DNA from: Coemansia sp. RSA 1804
Lineage: Eukaryota; Kickxellomycota; Kickxellomycetes; Kickxellales; Kickxellaceae
Direction of reading: 5' to 3'
Assembly (NCBI GenBank): GCA_027578815.1
Contig: JANBTH010000496.1
Location: 1-16,045 of the forward strand
DNA length: 16,045 nt
Positions 1 to 8,087 of this stretch are shown here, one piece after another (the first letter of the stretch is position 1; every line of letters starts with the position of its first letter). The position numbers and the translations under genes were made by a program. Under the pieces are notes generated by a model. That model was not told the origin of the DNA. It was given only the letters and a program-made list of their open reading frames with translations, and did no database searches.

Positions 1-73
1 TGGCGTAGATGGGGATCAGTTCGTAGCGGTACCAGTGTCTCCACATGTACGCCTTTACGCTCTTGGACATCAT
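1..73 (-). CDS. N-terminus of a very small unidentified protein (cut by window edge)
   Basis: Reading leftwards from two consecutive ATG codons at 73-71 and 70-68, the frame stays open to the window edge and gives about 24 residues, including WRHWYRYELIPIYA. A short basic start followed by an aromatic stretch entering a probable hydrophobic segment is the style of small nuclear-encoded respiratory-chain subunits such as NDUFA4 or COX7A types, but I cannot assign a family. The upstream spacer carries an inverted CCAAT box at 349-353, which would fit a HAP-regulated respiratory gene; that is inference. Only the start is visible, so the open frame could also be chance. Confidence 0.35.
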   Translation of the reverse strand, partial: MMSKSVKAYMWRHWYRYELIPIYA

Positions 74-542
74 CTTTGTAAGGAAGTGGCGGGTGGGTGT
101 TAAAGTGTATCAATAATGCTTTATAAACGCAACTAGGCAAAGAGAGAGAGAAAGAACGAAAAAAATAACAACCTTGTATTTTGTATCTATGAGGAACGGA
201 AAGACGGAAAGGAAAAAGGAAAAAAAAAGTTGAGCAACATTTGCCTCGGGATGATAAGGAGCTGAAATGCTGTTTTTGTGGCAACGCAAGATTCCGTTTT
301 TTACCCCAACGGAGAAAAAAAAAGATAAATGGACAATAGCTAGTGTTGCCAATCCCACACCCCCAGGCACTATATTGTTGTTGGGCCTGCGATCGGAAGG
401 CAGTCACACCGGCAAATAAGTGCTCGCTTCAAGGCGTGGCGAGGTCACGGGAGCCTTTTTTACAATTATCGTTATTATTATAATACTACGGAGTTAATTA
501 GTCGGATGTGTGTATAAAGAGATAAGGATGGTGGTGGCTTGT
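74..542 (-). promoter_or_regulatory. Spacer: 3' end of the HNH gene and promoter of the edge gene
   Basis: This AT-rich stretch contains no supported gene. Read leftwards it should hold the 3' UTR of the HNH gene (AT-rich run near 463-485) and then the promoter and leader of the edge gene. On the plus strand CCAAT lies at 349-353, so ATTGG faces the edge gene about 280 bp upstream of its start. A GA-rich run at 140-153 gives that leader a CT-rich tract. I see no tRNA A/B boxes. Confidence 0.4.
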
Positions 543-1484
543 CTATGGCGGCAAACCCTCGCTGCTGCTGCTGCGGATCGGGTAGTTGGGGTCCCAGTGC
601 TCGGGCAACCGGCGTGGCTGCGCATGGCGGAGGAAATGGGCGCGCCAGGCGGCAACAAACGCAGCAACGCCGCCGTCGACAAGGGCGGAGCAATCGGCGC
701 ACATCCCAGCAGAAGCAGGGTCGCCGCTGGCGTTGGCATCATCTGGAGGGGAAGGAGCCAGCGCGGCAACCACAATCTCGCCATGGCTGACGTAGTCGGG
801 TCCGCGCTCGCGGAGCGGCAGGGCGCAGAGCGCAGAGAGCTCGCGGACGCTGGGGCCGGCAGAAAAAGGAGGAGGGTCCGGGTGCTCGGATGGCGGCGGC
901 ATAAGAGGGGCCAGGACATCGCGGTACGCATCGACTGCAAGGCGAGCAGCCTCGCGCAGCCTGTCGATCTGCGGCGGCGGGATGCCAGCGACTTTAGCTT
1001 CGTCAAGCAGAGCAGCAGCCGCGCGCTTCCCCCGGGCACAGTCATCGCGGACGATCCAGCCGCGCCCGTCCAGCGGCGCATCAAAACAGTCGCGCAGATG
1101 CATCTTGAGCACAGTGGCGTGGCGCTCATACGCGTCGTGGCACGCAATACATAGCGGCAGCAGATCGTGCGACGACCGCGACTTGACGCTGTCGGGCATG
1201 TGCTGCCGGTACTGGTGCGGAACCACGTGGTGCATGGTCAGTCCGCAAGATGTCGCGCCGCAGACAACGCACTCGTTGCGCATGTCCTGCAGGTAGAACT
1301 GCTCGCCCTGGCGCCCGGTTCCCTTGTTCTGGAACGTCAGCCGGATCGTGGTGTCGTCCACCCGCGTGGCCAGGCCGCGCATCAGGTACCAGTCGAGACG
1401 CTTGCGCGGCGCGCGGAACAGGAGGCGGCCGGACACATCGAGCACGCTGCAGTTCTCGTAGACGACCTTTGCGCGGGGGATCAT
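543..1484 (-). CDS. Stand-alone HNH-type protein related to the EXD2 C-terminal domain
   Basis: This 313-aa protein starts at the ATG at 1484-1482, the first ATG after the stop of the upstream RhoGEF, and ends at TAG 545-543. Residues 1-70 (VYENCSVLDVSGRLLF, then RKRLDWYL) match the segment that follows the 3'-5' exonuclease domain in animal EXD2. Residues 72-120 form a zinc HNH/ββα-type motif: CxxC at 72/75, HH at 85-86 in MHHVVPHQYR, then SHDLLPLC and C112-x2-C115-H116. The C-terminus ends with a conserved-looking WRAHFLRHAQPRRLPEHW block, and a further CxxC lies at 262/265. The DEDDy exonuclease domain of EXD2 is absent; the space upstream is only 130 bp and holds the leader. It is probably a nucleic-acid-binding or nuclease protein, but activity is not shown. 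The usual HNH asparagine position appears to be aspartate. Confidence 0.85.
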   Translation of the reverse strand: MIPRAKVVYENCSVLDVSGRLLFRAPRKRLDWYLMRGLATRVDDTTIRLTFQNKGTGRQGEQFYLQDMRNECVVCGATSCGLTMHHVVPHQYRQHMPDSVKSRSSHDLLPLCIACHDAYERHATVLKMHLRDCFDAPLDGRGWIVRDDCARGKRAAAALLDEAKVAGIPPPQIDRLREAARLAVDAYRDVLAPLMPPPSEHPDPPPFSAGPSVRELSALCALPLRERGPDYVSHGEIVVAALAPSPPDDANASGDPASAGMCADCSALVDGGVAAFVAAWRAHFLRHAQPRRLPEHWDPNYPIRSSSSEGLPP

Positions 1485-1614
1485 GAGAGAGAGAGAGAAG
1501 AGAGAGTAAATATTTAGGGGAACACGAACAGGGGCTGGAGAGCTGTTCAGGGCCAGCACCCGCTTGTTAGCTCCGCCCGCAACAACAATGGGGGCGCGGC
1601 ACGTGCACGGTGCA
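1485..1614 (-). promoter_or_regulatory. Compact promoter/leader of the HNH gene with CT tract and E-box
   Basis: Only 130 bp separate the RhoGEF stop from the HNH-gene ATG, so the HNH promoter must lie here or inside the end of the RhoGEF gene. A CACGTG E-box sits at 1600-1605. Directly before the ATG the transcribed strand has a CT tract (plus-strand GA run, 1485-1506), preceded by an AT-rich AAATATTTA. No AG acceptor lies between the CT tract and the ATG, so this is a pyrimidine-rich leader and not a splice junction. Confidence 0.5.
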
Positions 1615-4136
1615 TCAGAGAGGATCCTTGGCCAGGATGTGCTGCACACGCATGATCTCCTGCGGCAGCGACGGCGCCGGCGACGTGACGCAGAGGTTGA
1701 CGCCGTCCTTTGCAGGCGAAAGCGAGGTGCAGGCGCCAGCAACAATGACCTGGACGAGCGCAGCAGTCTCAACATGGCGCACCTCAATGAACTGCGCATC
1801 AAAGGCCAGCACGTACGGATACTCGAACTTGAAGGAGACGGGGGCGCCAACCCAGTGCACCATCCAGTTGGGGCGTGCGCGCTGGCCATTGCGGTTGACG
1901 TAGAAGGCAAAGACGTCGTAGCACAGCAGGAACTCGCCGTCGTGCACGCGGAACAGCGCAACTGGATGCGACGTCTCGCGGCGGTTGATGAAGCCGAGCG
2001 AGGCGTCGGCCGGATCCAGCAGCGACTGCGTGTTCATCGTGGCCAAGTCGACGATCTCGAATCCGCGGCTGCATCCCACGCACAGCCGCGACCGCAGGAA
2101 GTGCAGCGACGTCGATTCGGCCGCAATGTAGCACTCCTTGATGCAGCGCCAGGCGTCGGCGCCGTCGGCTCCGCCCAGCGCCAGGAACCGGCCCAGTGCG
2201 CGCGGCCGCTGCGGCGTGTCGGCCGGGCGGAACACGCGGATGATGGTCTGGTTGCTCAGCGTGGTCGACCGCACCGAGCACAGAATGTCCATGTCCTGGT
2301 ACTTGCCGAACCGCACAAACGAGACATGCGTGTGCAGCGGTTTGGAACGCACACGCCCGCCGGACCCGCTGCCGCCGCCTGCCGAAACCAGCAGCTGGTC
2401 CAGCGGATACACGTACAGGTTGCGGTCCTTGTCGGCAACCATCGCCAGCACGCCCAGCCGCTCGTGGATCTCGATCTGATGCACGCGATCGTGACGCAGG
2501 TGCGCAAGCAGCTGGAACGAGCTCGGCCGCCCCGCAACGCCAACATACAGACCGCGGTCCGTGCCGATCACCACGCCGCGGCCCTGGTCGTACACATCGG
2601 CCGACGTCACGCGGATCCCCGACGGGAACTGCGCCGCCACCGCCACCAGCTCGAACTTGCGGTGCCGCGCCGCCAGCTCCGTCTGCTGCTCCTCGATGCA
2701 CTGCCGCCACTGCTGCCGGTCCGCCAGCTTCCCCGCGTACAGCGTCACCGTGAACCCGTTGCGTCCCAGATGCGTGAGCTGCAGCGGGAACGCGTGTCGG
2801 TCGCGCTGAGCATCGCCCGCATCGATCGGGATGATTGTCGGGCGCAGCGAGGCAGCCTCATCGCCTGCGCCGGCTGCTGCTGCTGCTGCTGGCGTTGATC
2901 CTGCTCCTGATCCTGCTCCTGATGTCGCGCGCACACTGCCGGCCGGCGCGTCGGGGTTGCTGACAGCCAGCAGCTGCAGCGGAATCGGGTGCTTGTAGAT
3001 CGTGTACTTCTCGTCGCCAGTCTGCGCATCCGTCTTGACCTTGCACATCAGCAGCATGTGGTCCAGCAGCAGCACCTGGATGGCCGACGCCTCGCTGCCG
3101 CCGCGCTTGCGCAGCGGACTGTCGCGCACCAGTCTGCGCTGCTCGTCCGTCAGCCGCAGGTTGTTGCGGTCCGCCACCGAGCACTCCAGCTTGTCGTCCA
3201 CCTTGAACAGCCGCAGTCGGTTCTGCGCACGGCCCGTCTCGGCGTTGATCTGGCCCAGCATTGCTTCGATGCGCGCGATCACGTGCGGAATCGTCTCGCG
3301 GTCCGGGTGGCCCTCGGGCGTGTACTCCAGCACCGCCTTCAGAACCAGCGGGTACCGCGCCAGACGCGTGGGCGGCCGCGTCAGGAAGTGCTGGACGCCC
3401 AGCTTGCGGCACTCGGGCCGGCGGTCCGTTTTCTCCAGGAACTCCACCAGCCGCGCGTTGGTGCGCTTCTCGGCCTCCAGAAAGTGCATGCTGTACGGCT
3501 GGTTGGCGCAGTACTCCAGGTACGCCTCGAGGCGCTGGACGAACGGGAGGAAAACGTCGCCCACCTGGTGGCACACAAAGTCCTCCTTCTGCCGCCGCTC
3601 CAGCGCCTTGTGCAGCTCCATGTTCTCCGCCAGAATCGCCAGCGCGTTCTTGAACACCTTGGTGATGAAGTTCTTGCGCCGGTCCTCGCGCACCACATCC
3701 CCGTTGTGCAGCGGCTTCATGTACAGGTCGCGCAGGATGCACAGATCCCGCACGTAGTCCTTCTCTCCGTAGAACACCTCGTACAGCCGCTCCTGCCGGT
3801 CCAGCTCCCGCCGACTCACCGACTTCACCACCTCCTTCGGAACTGACATCGACCACAGCTTCTCCTGCTTCATCTCGCCCGCCACGTTGCTGCGCGCCGT
3901 CTTCCGCAAGTGGTCCTGCTGCGCCCGTTGCCGCGGACACGTCACGCTGTAGCACGGCTGCGTGCTGGTGCAAGTAGGCGAGTAGCAGTCCGTCAGCATC
4001 ACAAACACGCCGCTGACTGGCAGCCGTACCGCCTGCTCCGTCTGGGACCCAGCGTCGTCCTGGTTCAGCGTCGACTCGCCGTCTCCGTCGGCATCGGCGT
4101 CTCCGTCTCTCTCGCTGCCACCAGCAGGTGTCTGTG

Positions 4137-4170
<34 letters not shown>

Positions 4171-5793
4171 GCGCCGCCGCAACAACAGCGCGGCCGCCAT
4201 ATCTTCGTCCAGCGCATAGAGCTCGTGCGCATCGTCGCGGAGTCGCCGCTCGTACGCGACATCGTGGAACAGCGCCTGCTGCTCCAGTGCGCGCCCGACA
4301 ACAACGGCCAGGTTGCGGTCGGCCGCCTTGATGATCGCGTGGATCGTGTCGACGGCGTCGCGTCCCGTGAAGCTGTTCGGGTGCTCCAGTCCGTCGCGCT
4401 CGTGCGTGCCTGCAATCTGGCTGATTATTGCGCAGAACGACTCGGCCACCAGCGACAGCATTGCCGGGTACACCGGCTGCACCGTCTCCAGCAGCACGGC
4501 GAGCTCTGTGTTCACCGGCACTGCCTCCCTGCGCACCGACGGTCGTGTGCTGGCGCTGGAGGGCCGCGCGCTGCCCTGGGACGGCGTGTGCTGGAGAGGC
4601 TGCTGAGCAGGCTGCTGCTGAGCAGGGTGCTGCTGGTGTGGAACTGGCGGTAGCTGCGCTAGCGGTGCTGACGGTACCGGGGTCGTGTATGCGGATGGAA
4701 GCTGCGGAACCGGGTTTCTGTCAAGATTATTGGCAACGCTGTTGATAGCCACCTTCATGGCGTCCATACGGAGGTCGGGCGCACTACGCGATCCAGGATG
4801 CGCATGATGGTTGCGCATCGCCGCTGCTGCCGCCGCTGCCGCCGCGTTGTTACCACTGCTTCCAGTCCGATACTTGTCGGGCACACCATCGTTCACAGCC
4901 GGTAGCCCGTTGTTGGCATAACGAATCCCACCGCCCCCTGCCGACACTCCGCTGCCTGTGCTGGTCATCGACATGGCCGACGCCTGCTTGCGCAGCCTGT
5001 CCTGCCGTCCGTATGCGTCCGGCGCACCACCCATCCCCGGTGGGAGCGGTCCCCTGCGCTGTGTGCCAAACGCAGGGCCTGTGGTCCCGTATGGGCCGCG
5101 GTAGCCGTTCGCGTGTGCTGATGCCGAGCTGACAGACCGCCCGACTCGCATATCGACTGATGTGTGCATATTGGGCCCTGGCTGCTGAAACTGCTGTTGC
5201 TGAAACTGTTGTTGCTGCTGGTGCTGCTGCTGCTGGTTCTGCGGATGCGCGCGGTATCTGCCCTGTGCTCCAGACATAGTGTGTGCATTGGGCGCCGTAT
5301 ACGACGCTCCTGAGTCCGCCTGTGCGTTTGCGTTGAACGGCTTCTCCGCACCCAGCACGGCACCGCCGCCATTACCAACAGCGTTTCCCAGCACGTAATC
5401 GCTGCTCCCGCTGCTCGACACGCTACCGTGGGTGGGCCGCCGTCTGCCCAGCGCATTAGCCAGATCGCGTTCGCGCTGAAGGCGGTTAATTTCGGTCGAT
5501 GCCACTGCGTTGACCAGCGCTTGGCTCGGAACAATCCTACTGCTTGCCGGCATCCCGCCGCCCACTACCATGGCTGACGGGTACGGCATGGGTAGCGCTG
5601 GTGACGAACTGGTCACCTGTGGGTTGTGGTGTTGTGATGCGTATACGCCGGGTCTGGTTCCGCCTATCGATTGTGCTCGTGGGTACCCCGGTGCCTGGGA
5701 TGCCATGTGGGTCATTGGCCCAAGGTCCGACTGCGCCGAGGGGCTGCTGGGCTCATCGTACTGGTACTGCGGCCTTGCATACCCCGATGCCGC

Positions 5794-5865
<72 letters not shown>

Positions 5866-6213
5866 AAACTGTCGCTGCTGTTGTTGTTGTAGCTGCGGAA
5901 ACTGCCGCTGGTTGTCGCGCTGAATGTGCTGCCGACTAATTGTATTTGCACGCTGTTGTGGGGAATACGTAGACTTGTTGTACGAGTTCTGGGACGCAGG
6001 GCGGTTGTAGTGTTGCTGCTGCTGCTGTTGTGGCTGCGACGGCTGCTGTTGCTGCTGCTGTTGAGACACATTGCTGTTCGAGCCGTGGTTGGAACGGGAT
6101 ATTCGCTGGAGTCGTTTTGGCTGCGCCTGCGGTGCTGGCCGATCAAACTCATAATCGCCCAGTCCGGTGTATGTTACGTCGCTAGCGCGCGGCTGAGCAT
6201 TATACCTTTCCAT
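1615..6213 (-). CDS. ROM2: Rho1 guanine-nucleotide exchange factor, Rom1/Rom2 (Rgf) type
   Basis: This 1532-aa intronless protein should activate Rho1 at the plasma membrane in the cell-wall integrity pathway. The start is the first in-frame ATG (6213, A at -3, G at +4); the frame is open further upstream but without another ATG. Residues 1-560 are low-complexity and rich in Gln, Ser and Pro, with several polyQ runs. A DEP domain spans about 567-668 (SFTGRDAVDTIHAIIKAADR). A second polyQ at 682-692 is followed by the Cys-rich Rom2-like segment CYSPTC...CYSVTCPR near 735-760. The DH domain is about 798-1003 (RQERLYEVFYGEKDYVRDL to LTRPPTRLARYPLVLK). The PH domain is about 1005-1178, with a Gly/Ala/Ser-rich insert near 1083-1130. 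A CNH domain runs from about 1185 to the C-terminus. This is the architecture of budding-yeast Rom1/2 and fission-yeast Rgf1-3; which paralogue it is cannot be told. Confidence 0.94.
4138..4167 (-). repeat. (CAG)10 tract, polyQ between DEP and DH
   Basis: Ten uninterrupted CTG units on the plus strand (CAG in the gene), followed by one TTG (CAA), encode 11 glutamines in the linker after the RhoGEF DEP domain. Confidence 0.95.
5797..5862 (-). repeat. (CAG)22 perfect microsatellite in the RhoGEF
   Basis: Twenty-two perfect CTG units on the plus strand (CAG in the gene) are followed by TTG, giving 23 consecutive glutamines near residues 117-139. Shorter, interrupted Gln runs flank it (about 5200-5240, 5870-5890, 6015-6065). 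A pure tract of this length is likely to vary in length between strains. Confidence 0.95.
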
Positions 6214-6555
6214 TCTACACACAGACTCTTCAGAGCCAGCCAGCAAAATTATAGAAACAAGAAAATGAATAAAGAAGGTGGTTTTGCTTTTAAATAAGAT
6301 AGTAAAAGTGGTGGTGGTTGCATGTAAAAGTAGCGAAAAAAAGCGCAAACAAGAAACGACAACGACAACGGTTATGTTAATGAGAATAAAGAAAGTGTTG
6401 TTGCCAAGGTGATAACTTCAGGAATTTTTCTCTCTTTCTTTTTTGAACAACTAGCATAGAGCAGGCAAGATGCGAAACAGAAGACTACTCGCACATCCCT
6501 CTCCACAAGTGGAAATTTTAAAAATGGCAAAAGAGATGCAAGCTTTGTACCTTCC
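6214..6555. promoter_or_regulatory. Divergent promoter region upstream of the RhoGEF
   Basis: This AT-rich 342-bp spacer serves the RhoGEF (leftwards) and, if it is real, the candidate micro-gene starting at 6556 (rightwards). Visible landmarks are a GTGGTGGTGG run near 6308-6318 and AACGACAACGACAACGG near 6354-6370. I find no clear TATA box and no coding segment. Confidence 0.4.
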
Positions 6556-6909
6556 ATGTCTGATACAGAAAGGAAGTGGGAAAAAAAGACAAAAGGAGTG
6601 CTAATGGTATGTTTTCTTCTGTGTAACAGACCACATTCTATGTACTGCCTTGAAAAACTAAAGATAGAAGACTAGACCCCAGCCGTGCTGGTTAGTTCTT
6701 GCTGGGTATGCTGCCCACTACCACTGTTGCCGTCTTCTACTATTGTGGACTCTTTGTACTAAGCTCTCTTTACACAGGGACCCAAAGTTTGGTCGCTTCC
6801 TGGCCAATTTCCTTTTGATAAGCCAGAATACGGCCCTTTGCTGTTACTATCGTCTGTGCTGTACAAAGAGCCTCGTTGTTACCCATTTCCAACAATGAAA
6901 ATAGAATAG
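6556..6909 (+). CDS. Candidate two-exon micro-gene, 60 aa, unknown function
   Basis: I do not recognise this protein. Exon 1 (6556-6606) reads MSDTERKWEKKTKGVLM and is followed exactly in phase 0 by GTATGT, a canonical fungal donor. The proposed 171-bp intron (6607-6777) ends with a near-consensus branch point TACTAA at 6757-6762, a pyrimidine-rich run and ACACAG. Exon 2 (6778-6909) continues in the same frame for 43 codons (GPKVWSLPGQFPFDKPEYGP..., then LLLLSS) to TAG. It fills the gap between the divergent RhoGEF and PSF2. Against it: no family match, an AT-rich setting, and an overlapping antisense frame of 38 codons at 6770-6886. The splice signals are better than expected by chance, but the gene remains hypothetical. 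Confidence 0.3.
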
Positions 6910-7246
6910 CCATAATAGAAAAAAGCCGGTACCCGACAATTGGGTGCAAATGGAGTGCATTCCTTACCTCTTGTAAGCACGAAGGTGGGTCCTCTCCCCT
7001 TGTTGAGGCTAGCGATAGGGAAACCTCCGTTTGGGCTTTTGCTTGCTGTTGGTGTTCTTGTTGGGAGACAAGACGGCGTAATTGCTGTTGTTGGCTTTTA
7101 ACCGGAACGATTGATTACGAGATAAAAAGACACGCCTTGTCACTAGCATATAATTCAAAATCAGAGCTACAGCAAAAGAAGAAGAGAAGAGAGGATAAAG
7201 AAAGAAATAAAAGTCCTGTTTCTGTGGGTTGCCGTTGCCGTGGGGT

Positions 7247-7289
7247 AAAAAAGGGAAAGAAGAAAAAGAAGAGAAAAAAAAAAGAGAAA
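7247..7289. repeat. 43-nt uninterrupted purine tract
   Basis: Every base from 7247 to 7289 on the plus strand is A or G. A second, nearly pure purine run lies at 7174-7213. Together they give a strongly strand-asymmetric block upstream of PSF2. Confidence 0.9.
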
Positions 7290-7462
7290 CGAGTGCAGTT
7301 GGAATGAAAAAAAAAACGGACGACAACGACGACGACGACGATGAGGATGAAGGCGATGCTAATCTTGAGTTTCGCCGCATCCATCTCCTTCACGATACAC
7401 GTACGCATTTGTCGCTCAGTGTTTTGCTTCCTTCTAGCGCTTCCTTTTCTTTTCCGCTGTGA

Positions 7463-7515
7463 GGGTGGACCTGAAGCAGAGGATCCACCTCTAGCCTCCC
7501 CGCATCTGGTGCGGG
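7463..7515. other. GC-rich double hairpin in an AT-rich spacer
   Basis: Two adjacent stems can form. The first is GGGTGGA (7463-7469) with TCCACCT (7484-7490), one G-U pair, 14-nt loop. The second is CCCGCA (7499-7504) with TGCGGG (7510-7515), 5-nt loop. The island is clearly richer in GC than its surroundings. It matches no structured RNA that I can recognise. Confidence 0.5.
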
Positions 7516-7872
7516 AAAGCGGACTTTGCGCGGTTCCAAAGTGTCAATCGGGATCTCTTTCTTCAGAGCATAGAGCGTGCGACAGAACACAAGGCCTGGC
7601 GTTTCTTTTTTTCTTTTCTTTTCAGGCGTATGCATCCCCATCGTCCCCCATTCGTGATAATTTTTTCCGGCAGATATCTTGGTGTTGTGTTCTGCCATAA
7701 GCCGATCTGCGCCAACTGCTGCGGTGATTAGCAATCCCTCGCCAGCCGCCTTTTGTTCGGATACCTCTCTTCATCCTCAGCTCTTCCATTCTATGTAACC
7801 GAAACAAAAACCTCACAGAACACACGCTCTTCTTTCTATTATAGTGCAATTATATCCAGGACGCTCACACCC

Positions 7873-8036
7873 ATGGCCATCACCAGTCGCCAGCAGGAGG
7901 GCTTCACGATGCCGGAGCTCGAATACATGGCTCAGTGTGAGACCGTTGAGATTGTGCCGTTTTACCGCATGGATCGCCTGGAACTCGTCACCGTAAGTGA
8001 TACTGCATGCTGACCAGCACACGCGCTTATTGTCGC

Positions 8037-8087
<51 letters not shown>

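Larger units (their letters stand above)
6910..7872 (+). promoter_or_regulatory. Long spacer upstream of PSF2 with a likely 5' UTR splice acceptor
   Basis: I see no convincing protein gene in these 960 bp. The region holds a strong plus-strand 3' splice site (TTTTCTTTTCAG ending at 7625). With the first in-frame PSF2 ATG at 7873, this is best explained as the end of an intron in the PSF2 5' UTR. A possible donor CTT|GTAAGC lies near 6973. The region also has purine-only tracts, a GAC/GAT-rich stretch (about 7318-7350) and a GC-rich hairpin island. Confidence 0.35.

Noticed and set aside
510..1154. Plus-strand open frame of 214 codons over the HNH gene
   Set aside because: It is antisense to a frame with clear family motifs, and its composition (Arg/Ala/Gly) is what GC-rich codons produce on the opposite strand.
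1485..1961. N-terminal extension of the HNH gene into the RhoGEF end
   Set aside because: The frame is open there, but the peptide is Ser/Arg low-complexity, overlaps the well-supported CNH domain in another frame, and no exonuclease motif appears.
1564..2898. Plus-strand open frame of 444 codons
   Set aside because: It is a shadow of the RhoGEF CNH/PH region, rich in Arg, His and Gln with no recognisable domain.
5510..5939. Antisense poly-Cys, poly-Leu and poly-Ala frames across the CTG tract
   Set aside because: They are automatic products of a CTG repeat read in its three frames; nothing else supports translation.
6214..6348. RhoGEF N-terminal extension with a hydrophobic segment
   Set aside because: The upstream frame begins only with a TTG codon; the first ATG is at 6213 and has a good context.
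6770..6886. Minus-strand frame of 38 codons (MGNNEALCTAQTIVTAKGRI...)
   Set aside because: It looks protein-like but is short, has no family match or splice support, and is antisense to the better supported plus-strand exon 2.
7541..7600. RNase P or MRP RNA (a GCGACAGAACACAAGGCC stretch resembles CR-V)
   Set aside because: A matching CR-I element at the right distance and the P4 pairing could not be demonstrated.
7390..7734. Minus-strand frame of 114 codons upstream of PSF2
   Set aside because: No family resemblance; it runs through the hairpins and the antisense of a strong acceptor pyrimidine tract.
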